The notes: generated by a model from the letters alone, not told the origin. Positions 25,610 through 36,002 are shown, counted from the stretch's first letter. The stretch is 64,000 bases of DNA from Flavipsychrobacter sp. (GCA_041392855.1 JAWKLD010000001.1:2342001-2406000); one strand, 5' to 3'. Numbers and translations are program-made.

Positions 25610-27865
25610 ATGAAAATAAAGTGCATAATATTTCTTCTGCTATTACAAGCAAGCGCTATAGCACAAAAACAAAATAACACATGGGTTCTAGGCAGGCTTG
25701 GAGGATTGAATTTTAATACTACTACTCCAACAACTTTTAAAAGCACAATGTACGCTTGGGAAGGGATATCTTGTGTTAGTCATAGAAAAACAGGAGAACT
25801 ATTATTTGCATGTAATGGAGTAGACATTACTGATAGCAGTTCTAACGTGATGCCTAACGGTAAAGATGTAGGCACTGACCGTTTAAGTACTTGTGCACAA
25901 GGTTCTGTTATTATTCCAGACCCTAGTGATAGTAATAAATATTATGTTTTCACATTGCAACATATTGGTCAAAATGGAGATGTTCGCTATTCGATTGTTG
26001 ACATGAGATTGAATGGCGGCAAAGGTGATGTCATTAGTTCTAAAAAAAGTATTCTTTTGACTACTAATATGACTGAAATTATGACCGTATCACTTGCATG
26101 TGACGGCTATTGGTTGATATTATTTGAACGGGTAAGTAACAAATATCATTGCTATAAAATAGGTGCAAATGGAATTAGTAATAGCCCCATTATTTCAACA
26201 ATGAGTTACCCTTACAAAATCAACGGGCCTAGTACAGCAAAGGTGTCTTCAGATGGAACAAAAATAGCAAGCGTTGTAAGTAAATCAGGGGGAACATCAA
26301 TGCAAGTATTGATTTTAAATGATTTTGACATCCAAACAGGCATAGTATCAAATACTAGACTACTTGATACATCATACTCTAGATTCGGTTATCAAACAGG
26401 GTTTTATAATTGCGAATTCTCACCTAATAGCACTAAACTATACGCCGCCTCGGATACAGACGGGTACATTTATCAATATGATGTATCGTTATCAACAGGC
26501 TCAAATATTCGTTCATCGAAAAAGGAAATATATTCAATATCACATGCTGATTTGTTAGGTTCTTTTCAATTAGGTCCAGACAGTAACATTTATATCTCCT
26601 TTTTTGATAATTATTTAGGCAGAATAGATAATCCTGATATAGCATTCCCTGGTTGTATAGTTACTAAACAGTCTTTAAAACTACCTACCGGCAGTATAGG
26701 AGCTTTTGCACTCCCTCAAAAAGTATTGTATAATATTGATGTATTACCACAGCAATTTACTGGAAATAGTTTTACTATTTGCAAAGGTGACTCTCTAATA
26801 TTTCATGGTAGAAAAAATGCAGCGACATTTGTATGGAGTACTGGCAGTACTGATAGTAGTATTAAAATAACAAAGGCAGGTACTTATTGGGTGCAATCAA
26901 AAGTTTTAGGGGAATGTACTATAATGGCAGATACATTTTATGTAAATGTTCCTAACATTGACTTTGAATTAGGAAACGATACTGTAATATGTCTGGGAGA
27001 GTCACTTACCATATCTCCTAATCTATCTTCACAAGGTGTTTCCTATTTGTGGCAGGATAATAGTACTAGCAGTTCACAAGTTATTACTACCGGAGGTAAA
27101 TACTATTTGACTATACTAAAAGACGGATGTACAAATACCGATACTATTAATATAGATGTAAAGGAGGAACATATATTCAATTTGGGGAACGATACAACAA
27201 TATGTGTAGGTGATACTATGGAATTGAAAATACAAGGAGGGTTAGATGAATACGCATGGAATAATGGTACAACAACTAATAGTATTGTAATTAAAAAATC
27301 AGGCATCTATAGCCTTAGAACAAACCATGAAAAATGCAGCCATACTGATACTATAAAAATTGATTACACCAACCCAAAATTTGAACTAGGAAATGACACT
27401 TTGCTTTGTGAAGGCAACTATATAAAACTTAACGTCAAGTCATTAAGCGGAAGCTTTTATACTTGGTCTACAGGTAGCAACAATGAAACTATCTCTATTA
27501 ATTCATCAGGACTGTATTGGGCAATTGCTGAAAACATATGTGGAACTACTCGAGACTCGATTTATATAAATTACCAGATATGTGACTGTACTCCTTTCAT
27601 ACCCTCTGCTTTTACCCCTAACAATGACGGCAGAAACGACAAACTAAAACCAATAATCCCTAAATGTACTATTGCTAAGTACCAATTCATTATAGTTAAC
27701 AGATATGGAGAAACAGTCTTTAAAACCAATAACCCAAACGATTATTGGGATGGTACGTATAGGAATAAACCATGTGATATCGGATCGTACTTTTACATAC
27801 TAAAAACTATGAATAATCTAAATAAGGTAGTAATCACGAAAGGAGATATTGTACTTATTAGATAA
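25610..27865 (+). CDS. Secreted surface protein with T9SS type B (gliding-motility-type) C-terminal domain
   Basis: 751 aa from ATG at 25610, chosen because it gives a compact signal peptide (MKIKCIIFLLLLQASAIAQ); a start four codons earlier is open. The N-terminal half (about 20-380) looks like a beta-propeller with VSSDGTKIASV and FSPNSTKLYAAS. Then come four Ig/PKD-like repeats, each beginning with or containing LGNDT.(I/L)C.G(D/E). The end is a CHU_C type B sorting domain (PSAFTPNNDGRNDKLKP ... YGETVFKT ... YWDGTY ... GSYFYIL). It is exported by the type IX system. A 215-bp AT-rich gap precedes it without visible features. Confidence 0.85.
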   Translation: MKIKCIIFLLLLQASAIAQKQNNTWVLGRLGGLNFNTTTPTTFKSTMYAWEGISCVSHRKTGELLFACNGVDITDSSSNVMPNGKDVGTDRLSTCAQGSVIIPDPSDSNKYYVFTLQHIGQNGDVRYSIVDMRLNGGKGDVISSKKSILLTTNMTEIMTVSLACDGYWLILFERVSNKYHCYKIGANGISNSPIISTMSYPYKINGPSTAKVSSDGTKIASVVSKSGGTSMQVLILNDFDIQTGIVSNTRLLDTSYSRFGYQTGFYNCEFSPNSTKLYAASDTDGYIYQYDVSLSTGSNIRSSKKEIYSISHADLLGSFQLGPDSNIYISFFDNYLGRIDNPDIAFPGCIVTKQSLKLPTGSIGAFALPQKVLYNIDVLPQQFTGNSFTICKGDSLIFHGRKNAATFVWSTGSTDSSIKITKAGTYWVQSKVLGECTIMADTFYVNVPNIDFELGNDTVICLGESLTISPNLSSQGVSYLWQDNSTSSSQVITTGGKYYLTILKDGCTNTDTINIDVKEEHIFNLGNDTTICVGDTMELKIQGGLDEYAWNNGTTTNSIVIKKSGIYSLRTNHEKCSHTDTIKIDYTNPKFELGNDTLLCEGNYIKLNVKSLSGSFYTWSTGSNNETISINSSGLYWAIAENICGTTRDSIYINYQICDCTPFIPSAFTPNNDGRNDKLKPIIPKCTIAKYQFIIVNRYGETVFKTNNPNDYWDGTYRNKPCDIGSYFYILKTMNNLNKVVITKGDIVLIR

Positions 27866-27889
27866 TAATAACTAACATCAAAATTTACA

Positions 27890-28552
27890 CTAGTCTTCTT
27901 CGGTAAGAATTGTATATATCATTGCAGATTGAATAGCTATTCTCCGGGGCGCCAAATCTGTAATAGAATTGTCCTTAAAGAAAACTGGTAAATACAAACC
28001 AATATCTTCTTTTGTTAGCTTATTATCATTAATATAATTTCTTACAAAGAATACTTCCCCTCTCAATACTTCATCAACAAGTACTATGTGTAATATTTCT
28101 TCACTCTTAGGTTTTATATGGTAATAAATATTACCATCGACCAATGTGTCAAAACTATTATTAGCAGTCAAAAAAGACTTATTATTCTCTATTTCTAAAT
28201 TTCTATAATACCCCCCTAAATAAGCACGTTTTTCAATATCAGAAAATCTTGAAATACCAGGTATGTATAGTCCTATCAAAGGACTATCGGTTAATGTGTC
28301 TACAAAAGTTAATTCTGCGTTGGTATTCGTACGCAACAAAATATCTTTTAACGACTCATTTTTAAGTTTAATCTTTAAGCAATAAGAAGAACCAACTCTA
28401 TACATTGTATCTAAACTAGTTTGCATATAGTTGTGTACTTTCTCTACCTTTTTATCACATGCCACAAATAGCAATGCAACAGCCACTAGGCTGTTGCATG
28501 TTATTTTATAATTATTAAATTTTATCTTAATCATAAGATAATTTTTTATCAT
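27890..28552 (-). CDS. Lipoprotein, candidate immunity protein of the adjacent RHS toxin-like protein
   Basis: 220 aa (start ATG 28552; a second ATG six codons later is possible). The N-terminus has a hydrophobic stretch ending in the lipobox LLFVAC (Cys about 32). No family recognised in the rest; it looks beta-rich. Its first 4 bases overlap the stop of the RHS gene, so the two are translationally coupled. An uncharacterised protein placed directly after a polymorphic-toxin gene is usually its immunity factor, and a lipoprotein would guard the periplasm. That role is inferred from position. Confidence 0.6.
   Translation of the reverse strand: MIKNYLMIKIKFNNYKITCNSLVAVALLFVACDKKVEKVHNYMQTSLDTMYRVGSSYCLKIKLKNESLKDILLRTNTNAELTFVDTLTDSPLIGLYIPGISRFSDIEKRAYLGGYYRNLEIENNKSFLTANNSFDTLVDGNIYYHIKPKSEEILHIVLVDEVLRGEVFFVRNYINDNKLTKEDIGLYLPVFFKDNSITDLAPRRIAIQSAMIYTILTEED
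28477..28502. repeat. 11-bp perfect inverted repeat within the lipoprotein signal-sequence codons
   Basis: ATGCAACAGCC and GGCTGTTGCAT flank a 4-base loop. In the mRNA this would be a strong hairpin about 50-75 bases after the lipoprotein start, just downstream of the coupled stop/start, and could tune its translation or decay. Confidence 0.4.
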
Positions 28553-31500
28553 TTTGCTCCAGACAAATATTCCCTTGCTGCATTAAGTTCCTTTATAGCA
28601 TTATCTACAGCAGATTGATCTTTCATCCATGCTGCAGTAAAAATAGTATGCATATAAGCCATTGCTTCACCTTTTGCAGTAGCAAGTGATGCAGCATAAC
28701 TAGCATCATCGACTTGATTCCTATAAGACAAAAACCACTGGGCATACTGACCATTAGCATAATAAAGTATATGCCAAAACTCATGGTCTAAAACTTGGAA
28801 GAGCTCTTTATCTGATAGCATTGCCTTCGAAGTTACATAAACAGTACTAGATACAGGTTCTATAGGCGTATTATCGGGATACGTTAATGCCATAGCGTCA
28901 CGACCTCCATTTATTAAAACAAATGCATCGACGTCATCACTGCCGTATATAAACCTCGGTTGCTTATTGCTGAAAGACTTAGTGTTAAAATTATCTTTAA
29001 AAAATTTCTCCGGATCCTTTACAGGATTACCTGTCAAATGGGGTTTTTGTCTATACGCAGACATTAGCGATGCACCCCTCCAAAAATTAGCTCCATGACT
29101 TCTTGCTAACAATCCACTAGAAAGACCTCCTAAAAGACCACCTGCGACACCTCCTGTCATAGCACTACTAGCACCTGCTCCAAGCCCTGCCCCTAAACTA
29201 CCCGTACGCACCCAAGCATTACCTGCACCTCTTAACAGCCCTACGGCAGATCCTGCTGCAGCTCCGCCAGCAAACCCTCCGATAAAACCGCCATATCCAA
29301 ACCCTCCAACTGCCCCAGCAATCCCAGATCCTGCAAAGCTACCAAGAGCACCAATACCAAAATACATAGCCCCATCACCAAATGATCTAATATTTGATGC
29401 GTTTGCGGCTAAGTTAGCAAATGCTCCAAAAGCTATAATTGCTACTGTTGTAAACACCACATTCCCATCAGGGTCTATATACTTTAAAGGGTTATTACGT
29501 GCGTATGCATATTTATTATAATCTTGTGTGTTTGTATTATCAACAATAACAGGATCGGGACTAAACATCCGCCCTATTAAAGGATCATACAAACGCCCGT
29601 TCATATTTATGATATTATTATCCCAAGTACCTTGTATTAAATGCTCATGACCTGTGTAGCCACGATCTGTAATTTGCCAATTTGCAGTAGGGAAGTTATT
29701 TTGATTGCTAGTATATACTGACCAGTCATTCGGGTTTCTTACCCTACCCCAGGCATCATAACTTCTTTCTTCTATCAACCCATTTGCTTGAGCTCCACCA
29801 GTGCCCTTATCGTCTAGTATATGTGTAATACTACCAAGATGATCTCGGAATGGATAATAAATATCGCCCTGAGAAGTTTGAGACCCTATAGGAGTATGTA
29901 TTTTGAAAATGGCGATTAACTCTTCATTTGCCCAAACATAATTTAGCTCCGTCTTTCCATTCTTATCTTCTATCACCTCATAATTGTGTGCATAATATTT
30001 TGTTTTGTCTAAGACGCTAGTTCCGGACGTTAAGTCATAATATTCCGCTTTTACTCTCACATCACCTGCACCATACTCAAATACCACTTCATTTTGTCCA
30101 GCCTCGGTTACCTTTTTTACTTTTTTGAAAGGGTGATATTCTACATCTTGCGTATTGCTTGGCACTTGAAAACCCGGCATAGATGTAGCTGGTTCTGGTA
30201 CTGTTAATAGTGCGTAATTATTATACCTGAAATCAAAAGGAGAAGAAGTAATATCGCTTTTCTTTAAAACATTCCCGTTATCATCGTAGCTCATAAAAAC
30301 AGGTGACGCATTAACACCCGCTCCACTAGGCACAATAGATGTCAACCTATCAAACTGCGTATCATAAGTGAAGGTCTCTGTAAAGTTTCTTATTACATCT
30401 TTACGTTCTAATATATTGCCTGTTTGAGGGTCAGAAATATAATCACTTTTCGCAACATTCATCATATTAGGGATGTGCAACATCTCTCTAGATACAGCGT
30501 ATCCATGTGCATCGTGTACATACAGAGAGTGATAAAGTTGATTATTATTCTGATCATAATAGTACGCGCCCTCTAGCTGCCCTAAGTGATTTCTATCATT
30601 TGCATGCCACAACTTGTGAGGGATAAGTTGGCCTGAACCATTTACTAACTCCACCTCGTTTAAATGCCCAGTATATCTATATGAGTACTTAAGTGTGATA
30701 TCGTTATAGTAATATATATACTCTAACCTACCCATTAAGTCATATGCATAATGGGTAGATATATCTGGCCTTCCATTAGTTTTTTCAATTGTATAATCCA
30801 GTTTATTATTATTTGTATACGCATACTCAGTTTCATTTCCATTTGGAACAGTTTCTTTAATTAACTCACCAGTAGCGCCCAAGCCATTCACATCTTCATA
30901 TTCATATACATATGAATTAGTAGCCCCAGCAAGAGTTTTTGTCTTAACACGCCCTAGCACATCGTATGAATAATCAAACACCTCATTGGTTGCAAGAGTT
31001 TCTTTAGTCAGTCTACTTAATGCATCGTATTCATATTTTATAGTACCACCGTTCGGCTCTGTTTTCTCCTTCAGTCTTCCAAAAGGGTCTAATACCCTAT
31101 TAAAACTTAGACCATTGGTAGTTGTTGTAGCTGTCTGCCCATTACCATAATAGGTATACGTTATATCTTCACTATTACTAAATAACCTTCTTAAAGTACC
31201 CCCACATGTTACTGAAGTTTTTGTTTTTCCTGTACCTAAATCTGATGTAGTGGCATTCATCAATCCTTGTACGATGCTATACGTTGTTTGAATTGTACTA
31301 CCTCCATTTGAAATACTTCTTTGCACTTCTCTATTATATGGGTCGTACGTTGTGGTTGTAGTAATTGAAGCCGCCGGCGTATTAGCAGGGTAAGGTGCTC
31401 TTGAAATAACAACTTGACCATTTGAGTTATATACCAAATCTTCAAAAATATCTGTTCCTGAAAAGCCCTTTTTGATTTTTCTTATTATACGTCCGTATTT

Positions 31501-34500
31501 GTCATATATAGCAATATTATACTGTGAACTAGCGGTTGTCGTTGTTTTAGCTAAAATCTGCTCATTAGGGTCAGATGTAGAATACTGTGACGTAGGCGCC
31601 CATTCATAGATTGTTGTTTCCTCCACCCCATGAACATCAGTGACTTTCTTTTGTCTATTCAACACATCATACTCGTAGTAAGTATCAATATTATGCTTGT
31701 CATTAACTTGAATAACATTCCCCCAACAGGCACTAAGTGGGTTGTACGAATTAGTTGTAGTATACCCCATCGCATTCTCTTCAGTAGTAATAAACTTTCC
31801 ATCGGTAGTGTAGGTATATTTATCTATTATACTAGCAGATATTCCGTTAGCCGTAACAGTTGTTTGTGTAACATTACCAAATACATCATAAGTAAATGCA
31901 GCAGTTTTTTCGTTACTAGTACCAGGGTCTGTTGTATTACTTAAAACTGTTCCATCGCCATTGTATGATATATTTTTTGTTCTAGTAATACTGTTATTAC
32001 CATTAGGGTCTATATCGCTATACCTAGTAATACTAATAGGTTGCCCTCTATTCGCTACCCAATTCATACCGTAATCATAAGTAGTAGTTTCTAAGCTATT
32101 ATTACCTCCGTTTAAGTCCTTTGTACGAGTTTCTTCAATTTCTATTTTGCCGTAATCATAAAAAACTGTACCAGTAGCTGTACTCCCAGTTGTAAAAGTC
32201 CTTTCTTCTATATACCCTGTAATATTATCTTCTATTCTAGAAGCATAAGGGATAATAATTCTAGACATACCATTGGCGCCCCCATCCTCATCTATTCTAT
32301 CATACTCAATTTTCTTTCCAAATAGTGCTCCATTATAAGCATCATATAAAATTTCCTCTATGAGGTACGGCAGCTTAGCAGTTACATTATACGTTTTATA
32401 AATATTTTGTCCTGCCTTGTTTTCAATACTAAATTTTGTGAATCCCTTTCCTCCAACACCATACTTCATAGAGGCGAAACCTTCATATGTATACTTATTA
32501 TCTAAGTCTACATTATCATATAACCTTTTAACAACATTTAAAGCAAATGTCTTTTTTGTATAATCATTACCTAAGGTTGTTGAGGCAGTATATTGAGCAT
32601 CCTGTGTCAGTGGTTTGTATTCCACAGATACTGTTTTACCCGCATGCTCTATAGAGGTGACTTTTAGGCTTGTATTGTTTTCATAGAAAGTAATGATTTT
32701 ACATGTCGTACCAGAAATATAAAGTATATCGGCTTGTCCATCACCATTGAAATCTCCAATTGTATTGGCTTCATAGCTTGCAATACCAGGATAAGTACCA
32801 GTCTCTTCTGTAAAATTATTTGTTCCTCCTGAATAATACATGCGGTAAGTTGTAGTACCTTGTGCATATTCTAATTGAAGGATATCTGATAAACCGTCAC
32901 CATTAAAATCAGCAATGTGCATACTATAATTACTGCTATAGCTAGTAGCACCAGTATATGATAAATTCTGTATTGGAGAAGTTGGTGTATTCAAACTACT
33001 AAACAATGCAGTATTTTGATAATGATCATAAGCACCATTAGAGTAAACCATACTCCATTGCATTGGAGATTGTGTACGTCTGAAAATTATGTCATCTTTA
33101 GCGTCCCCATTAAAATCGCCAATCCAATTTTGTAAATAAGTATGGGGCAGTCCACTAGTACTATAAGTTATGAGAGGCCATTGAGTAGGTGTTTGATTCA
33201 ATACAGGTTTTAATGTACTAGAGTTATAAGAAACATCGAGACCATATAAAACAGATTGTGCATTTACATTACCAAAATCATGTGTGAACAAAAACTCATC
33301 CTTTCCATCGCCGTTATAATCTAATACCATTGCTCCATTTATGTGGCCCGGGCTGAAGTGATATATTTGATGACTATGATATGGTGAATGATTCCCATAT
33401 TCGTCACCCACTATATACATTTCGTAATCCTTGACAGAGTTTGTGTTATTAAAGTGATATGGAGCAACGACTAGTAATTCTGACTTTCCATCACCATCAT
33501 AATCTCCAGCCTTAATAAACGTAAGTGCGTTGAAGTTTACATTATCGGTCTCTCCATTTGCCTTTGAAAATATTTTAACTCCTGGATCAAATACTGTTGT
33601 TGGGTTTCCATTTGCTTTGTATAAAACAATATCAAAAAATGGATGCAATACTAACCCTTGGCCAACAATCCATACTCCTGCATTAAAATAATTTATAGTT
33701 ATTACATCATCAAGTCCATCACCGTCATAATCAAAAAATACACCAGACCTTCCTGCATTCTTGGCATAAGAATATTGATTATTTCTTTTTATTCTAGGAC
33801 CGTATGTAGCATTAGAGGATGAAAACAATGGGGCATTTGTAGGTGATGATTGCGTGAACGTATTGTTACCATTATTAATATTTACATATGCTGTACCATT
33901 AGTATTTTCAACAAAATCCGTATAGCCATCACCATTAAAATCTCCTGGGAAGGTGAATGTTGCACTTCTCGTAAGATTATTTGGTACATTTATAGGATTA
34001 ACAGTTTGAGAATTGTTCCCCCAATTAATATTAATCGGAGTTAAAATATCATTACCATCTCTTAATTCTTCAATTTTCACTAACCGTGATGCCTTATTGA
34101 AGTCATATGTAAAATGATACTTATTTGCCTGTGTGTTATTCGAAAATTTTATCTCAATATCTTCTAGAAGTACATTATTTTTTACTTGTGCTCCTGCAAA
34201 CCATATTATATTTTCATCTTGTCTGCTAGTATAACTAAAGTTAATACTAATAGGTATCCCTGATGCCGTGTTGCTATTTTCGCCATATGTAATACTAGAA
34301 ATTCTATGCTCCCCTGTACTTTGAATATTAGTGTATTCAAAAATGATGTAGTTACCATGAACGTCTGTTACTTTGTTAACTGGCCACATCAATACCTCAG
34401 TTTTCCCTTGTGCTACCATTTTGGAACTTACAGAATTACCATATTCATATATCGTTCCATTAGGATACTCAACTGTAAAATAGCTAGGTCCATTGCCAGC

Positions 34501-34932
34501 AATGCCATGAGATTGAATCGTAGCAAAATTCTTCACTTCTGTCATAAAGCCAGAAGAAGTACTAAAAAGACGACTACCATCAAGGTACAGTACATCATTA
34601 TTGTCAAAATCTATAGGATCAACATTTAAATTATAGTAAATGTTTCCTTGTCCCCTTGTAATAGCTGAAAGTCCTGTCAAAGACCAACCTACCCCCATTA
34701 ATCCATTACCAGTGTGGCTATTATAAGTAATTCCTAAATTTGGAATTATACCTTTAATCCCAGGAGGCATTCTTAAGGGAACTGTATATTGGAATGCTCC
34801 ACTAGATGAAACATCATGCGTAGTTGGAATTACGCCAGCTATTACATTTTGTGCTAATGAATTTACAGTGTTGCCAAATGCAAATACTAACATTATCAAT
34901 ATTGACAATGTTATTTTCATGATTTTTTTCAT
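28549..34932 (-). CDS. SpvB/RHS polymorphic-toxin-like protein with C-terminal HExxH metallopeptidase-like domain
   Basis: 2127 aa. Signal peptide 1-28. SpvB/TcdB-like start (GAFQYTVPLRMPPGIKGIIP, GLMGVGWSLTGLSAITRG). FG-GAP/VCBS repeats with Ca-binding patterns (FNGDGYTDF, DYDGDGLDDV, DYNGDGKDEF, DFNGDGLSDI; about 325-770). RHS/YD repeats (about 1000-1740). The RHS core closes with DPLIGRMFSPDPV and NKYAYARNNPLKYIDPDG (about 1785-1830). Then a Gly/Ala-rich hydrophobic segment (about 1835-1950) and a variable tip with HEFWH (2050-2054) and GEAMAYM (about 2092), which fit a gluzincin-type zinc site. The tip probably acts on neighbours' proteins or cell wall. Overlaps the lipoprotein gene by 4 bp; follows a small T9SS gene by 9 bp. 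Confidence 0.85.
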   Translation of the reverse strand: MKKIMKITLSILIMLVFAFGNTVNSLAQNVIAGVIPTTHDVSSSGAFQYTVPLRMPPGIKGIIPNLGITYNSHTGNGLMGVGWSLTGLSAITRGQGNIYYNLNVDPIDFDNNDVLYLDGSRLFSTSSGFMTEVKNFATIQSHGIAGNGPSYFTVEYPNGTIYEYGNSVSSKMVAQGKTEVLMWPVNKVTDVHGNYIIFEYTNIQSTGEHRISSITYGENSNTASGIPISINFSYTSRQDENIIWFAGAQVKNNVLLEDIEIKFSNNTQANKYHFTYDFNKASRLVKIEELRDGNDILTPININWGNNSQTVNPINVPNNLTRSATFTFPGDFNGDGYTDFVENTNGTAYVNINNGNNTFTQSSPTNAPLFSSSNATYGPRIKRNNQYSYAKNAGRSGVFFDYDGDGLDDVITINYFNAGVWIVGQGLVLHPFFDIVLYKANGNPTTVFDPGVKIFSKANGETDNVNFNALTFIKAGDYDGDGKSELLVVAPYHFNNTNSVKDYEMYIVGDEYGNHSPYHSHQIYHFSPGHINGAMVLDYNGDGKDEFLFTHDFGNVNAQSVLYGLDVSYNSSTLKPVLNQTPTQWPLITYSTSGLPHTYLQNWIGDFNGDAKDDIIFRRTQSPMQWSMVYSNGAYDHYQNTALFSSLNTPTSPIQNLSYTGATSYSSNYSMHIADFNGDGLSDILQLEYAQGTTTYRMYYSGGTNNFTEETGTYPGIASYEANTIGDFNGDGQADILYISGTTCKIITFYENNTSLKVTSIEHAGKTVSVEYKPLTQDAQYTASTTLGNDYTKKTFALNVVKRLYDNVDLDNKYTYEGFASMKYGVGGKGFTKFSIENKAGQNIYKTYNVTAKLPYLIEEILYDAYNGALFGKKIEYDRIDEDGGANGMSRIIIPYASRIEDNITGYIEERTFTTGSTATGTVFYDYGKIEIEETRTKDLNGGNNSLETTTYDYGMNWVANRGQPISITRYSDIDPNGNNSITRTKNISYNGDGTVLSNTTDPGTSNEKTAAFTYDVFGNVTQTTVTANGISASIIDKYTYTTDGKFITTEENAMGYTTTNSYNPLSACWGNVIQVNDKHNIDTYYEYDVLNRQKKVTDVHGVEETTIYEWAPTSQYSTSDPNEQILAKTTTTASSQYNIAIYDKYGRIIRKIKKGFSGTDIFEDLVYNSNGQVVISRAPYPANTPAASITTTTTYDPYNREVQRSISNGGSTIQTTYSIVQGLMNATTSDLGTGKTKTSVTCGGTLRRLFSNSEDITYTYYGNGQTATTTTNGLSFNRVLDPFGRLKEKTEPNGGTIKYEYDALSRLTKETLATNEVFDYSYDVLGRVKTKTLAGATNSYVYEYEDVNGLGATGELIKETVPNGNETEYAYTNNNKLDYTIEKTNGRPDISTHYAYDLMGRLEYIYYYNDITLKYSYRYTGHLNEVELVNGSGQLIPHKLWHANDRNHLGQLEGAYYYDQNNNQLYHSLYVHDAHGYAVSREMLHIPNMMNVAKSDYISDPQTGNILERKDVIRNFTETFTYDTQFDRLTSIVPSGAGVNASPVFMSYDDNGNVLKKSDITSSPFDFRYNNYALLTVPEPATSMPGFQVPSNTQDVEYHPFKKVKKVTEAGQNEVVFEYGAGDVRVKAEYYDLTSGTSVLDKTKYYAHNYEVIEDKNGKTELNYVWANEELIAIFKIHTPIGSQTSQGDIYYPFRDHLGSITHILDDKGTGGAQANGLIEERSYDAWGRVRNPNDWSVYTSNQNNFPTANWQITDRGYTGHEHLIQGTWDNNIINMNGRLYDPLIGRMFSPDPVIVDNTNTQDYNKYAYARNNPLKYIDPDGNVVFTTVAIIAFGAFANLAANASNIRSFGDGAMYFGIGALGSFAGSGIAGAVGGFGYGGFIGGFAGGAAAGSAVGLLRGAGNAWVRTGSLGAGLGAGASSAMTGGVAGGLLGGLSSGLLARSHGANFWRGASLMSAYRQKPHLTGNPVKDPEKFFKDNFNTKSFSNKQPRFIYGSDDVDAFVLINGGRDAMALTYPDNTPIEPVSSTVYVTSKAMLSDKELFQVLDHEFWHILYYANGQYAQWFLSYRNQVDDASYAASLATAKGEAMAYMHTIFTAAWMKDQSAVDNAIKELNAAREYLSGAK

Positions 34933-34941
34933 GATTAGATT

Positions 34942-35400
34942 TTAGAGTTTAATGATTTTCCAAGAGATTACCTTTCTATCATTTAGATAGTAGTTGACAT
35001 TATATGTTCCAGGAACAATAGCGTTTAGTGATATTTGATTTCTAGATTCATTAGTTGTTTTAGATAAAATTACCTTCCCTGTAATATCCAACAGTTGAAT
35101 ACTCGCTGTATTGCCTTCTTCCCAAGATATATTTTCAACAAATAAAAAATCGCTTGCAGGGTTTGGATAAGCTCTTACAAATTCTTGATTAAAAAGCTCT
35201 TTATTCTTAAACACCCCTATGATTGTGTCTGCTTGCTGACCATTATCTTTACCAGGTTTCTGCAAAACTGCTGCAATATTATAATCTCTCTTAACTCTAA
35301 AGCCAGCGGCATCATATGTGTATTCTATACCAGGTCCTGTTACTTGTGCAAATGATAATAGTGGTGACAATATCATGGAGATAAGCAAAATTCGTTTCAT
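34942..35400 (-). CDS. Small secreted protein with T9SS type A sorting domain, leader gene of the RHS locus
   Basis: 152 aa. Signal peptide 1-19 (MKRILLISMILSPLLSFAQ), a short segment IEYTYDAAGFRVKRDY that matches an RHS/YD repeat, then a type A sorting domain (VRAYPNPASDFLFVENISW ... IQLLDITGKVILSK ... GTYNVNYYLNDRKVISWKI). It ends 9 bp before the RHS protein start and is surely in the same transcript. The RHS protein itself has no visible sorting domain, so this protein may be a partner or a remnant of a larger RHS protein end. Confidence 0.75.
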   Translation of the reverse strand: MKRILLISMILSPLLSFAQVTGPGIEYTYDAAGFRVKRDYNIAAVLQKPGKDNGQQADTIIGVFKNKELFNQEFVRAYPNPASDFLFVENISWEEGNTASIQLLDITGKVILSKTTNESRNQISLNAIVPGTYNVNYYLNDRKVISWKIIKL

Positions 35401-35591
35401 TGTAGATATTTTATATTCCGCAAAAATATGGACTAAAATTATTTTCCAGTTTTATTATTGTCAAAAATATATTTTAATAACAACCGACAAAACTTCATCC
35501 AACCAAACTATGTTTTCATCCATTGTAATGACCTAATTAGAGAATATTTGTCAATATAAATAAGTACGGTACAGCTGAATTAAATCATGAT

Positions 35592-35929
35592 TTACTTAAC
35601 AATAATGTAGCTAAGCCCTAATAGACTACTATAATATAAGAAGCTTTGATTTTTCACATATTTATTGTAGTTGTTTATTGAACCAACACGTATCATAGCT
35701 GACAGAGCAAAACGTTTCTCTAAATCAACTCCTACAATACCACCAATTACAGTACAGTTATCTCTTTTAATTACTGTTGGGAAAGACCTACCACCTTCAA
35801 TCCCTAAAAAGTGGTGTACTTTTTTATATTTAGCACATAACTACAAGAAACTATTGCAAGTATTGTCCTTTTGCCATAATTATTATCTGGAGTTGGAATA
35901 GGAACAATTGAAGTTGCGCTGTTAGACAT
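35592..35929 (-). pseudogene. Frameshifted remnant of an outer-membrane beta-barrel-like gene
   Basis: From ATG at 35929 the frame reads MSNSATSIVPIPTPDNNY... to ...KKYTTF and stops. Adding one base to the T5 run at about 35806-35810 joins it to LGIEGGRSFPTVIKRDNCTV and on to GLSYIIVK at 35592. The amphipathic strand pattern and aromatic-ended C-terminus resemble an outer-membrane barrel end. More frame breaks may lie upstream (about 35950-36000). The rest of the 602-bp stretch 35401-36002 is AT-rich with nothing else recognisable. A sequencing error in the homopolymer cannot be ruled out. Confidence 0.5.
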
Positions 35930-36002
35930 TTTCAAGCTACTTGTGGCAGCATTGATTCTTAGTTTTTTGGTTGACTTGAAACTCTAACCACTACAATATA
36001 CT

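Noticed and set aside
35671..35901. A 76-codon plus-strand open frame in the gap after the small T9SS gene.
   Set aside because: It is antisense to the frameshifted beta-barrel-like remnant, whose minus-strand frame is more protein-like.
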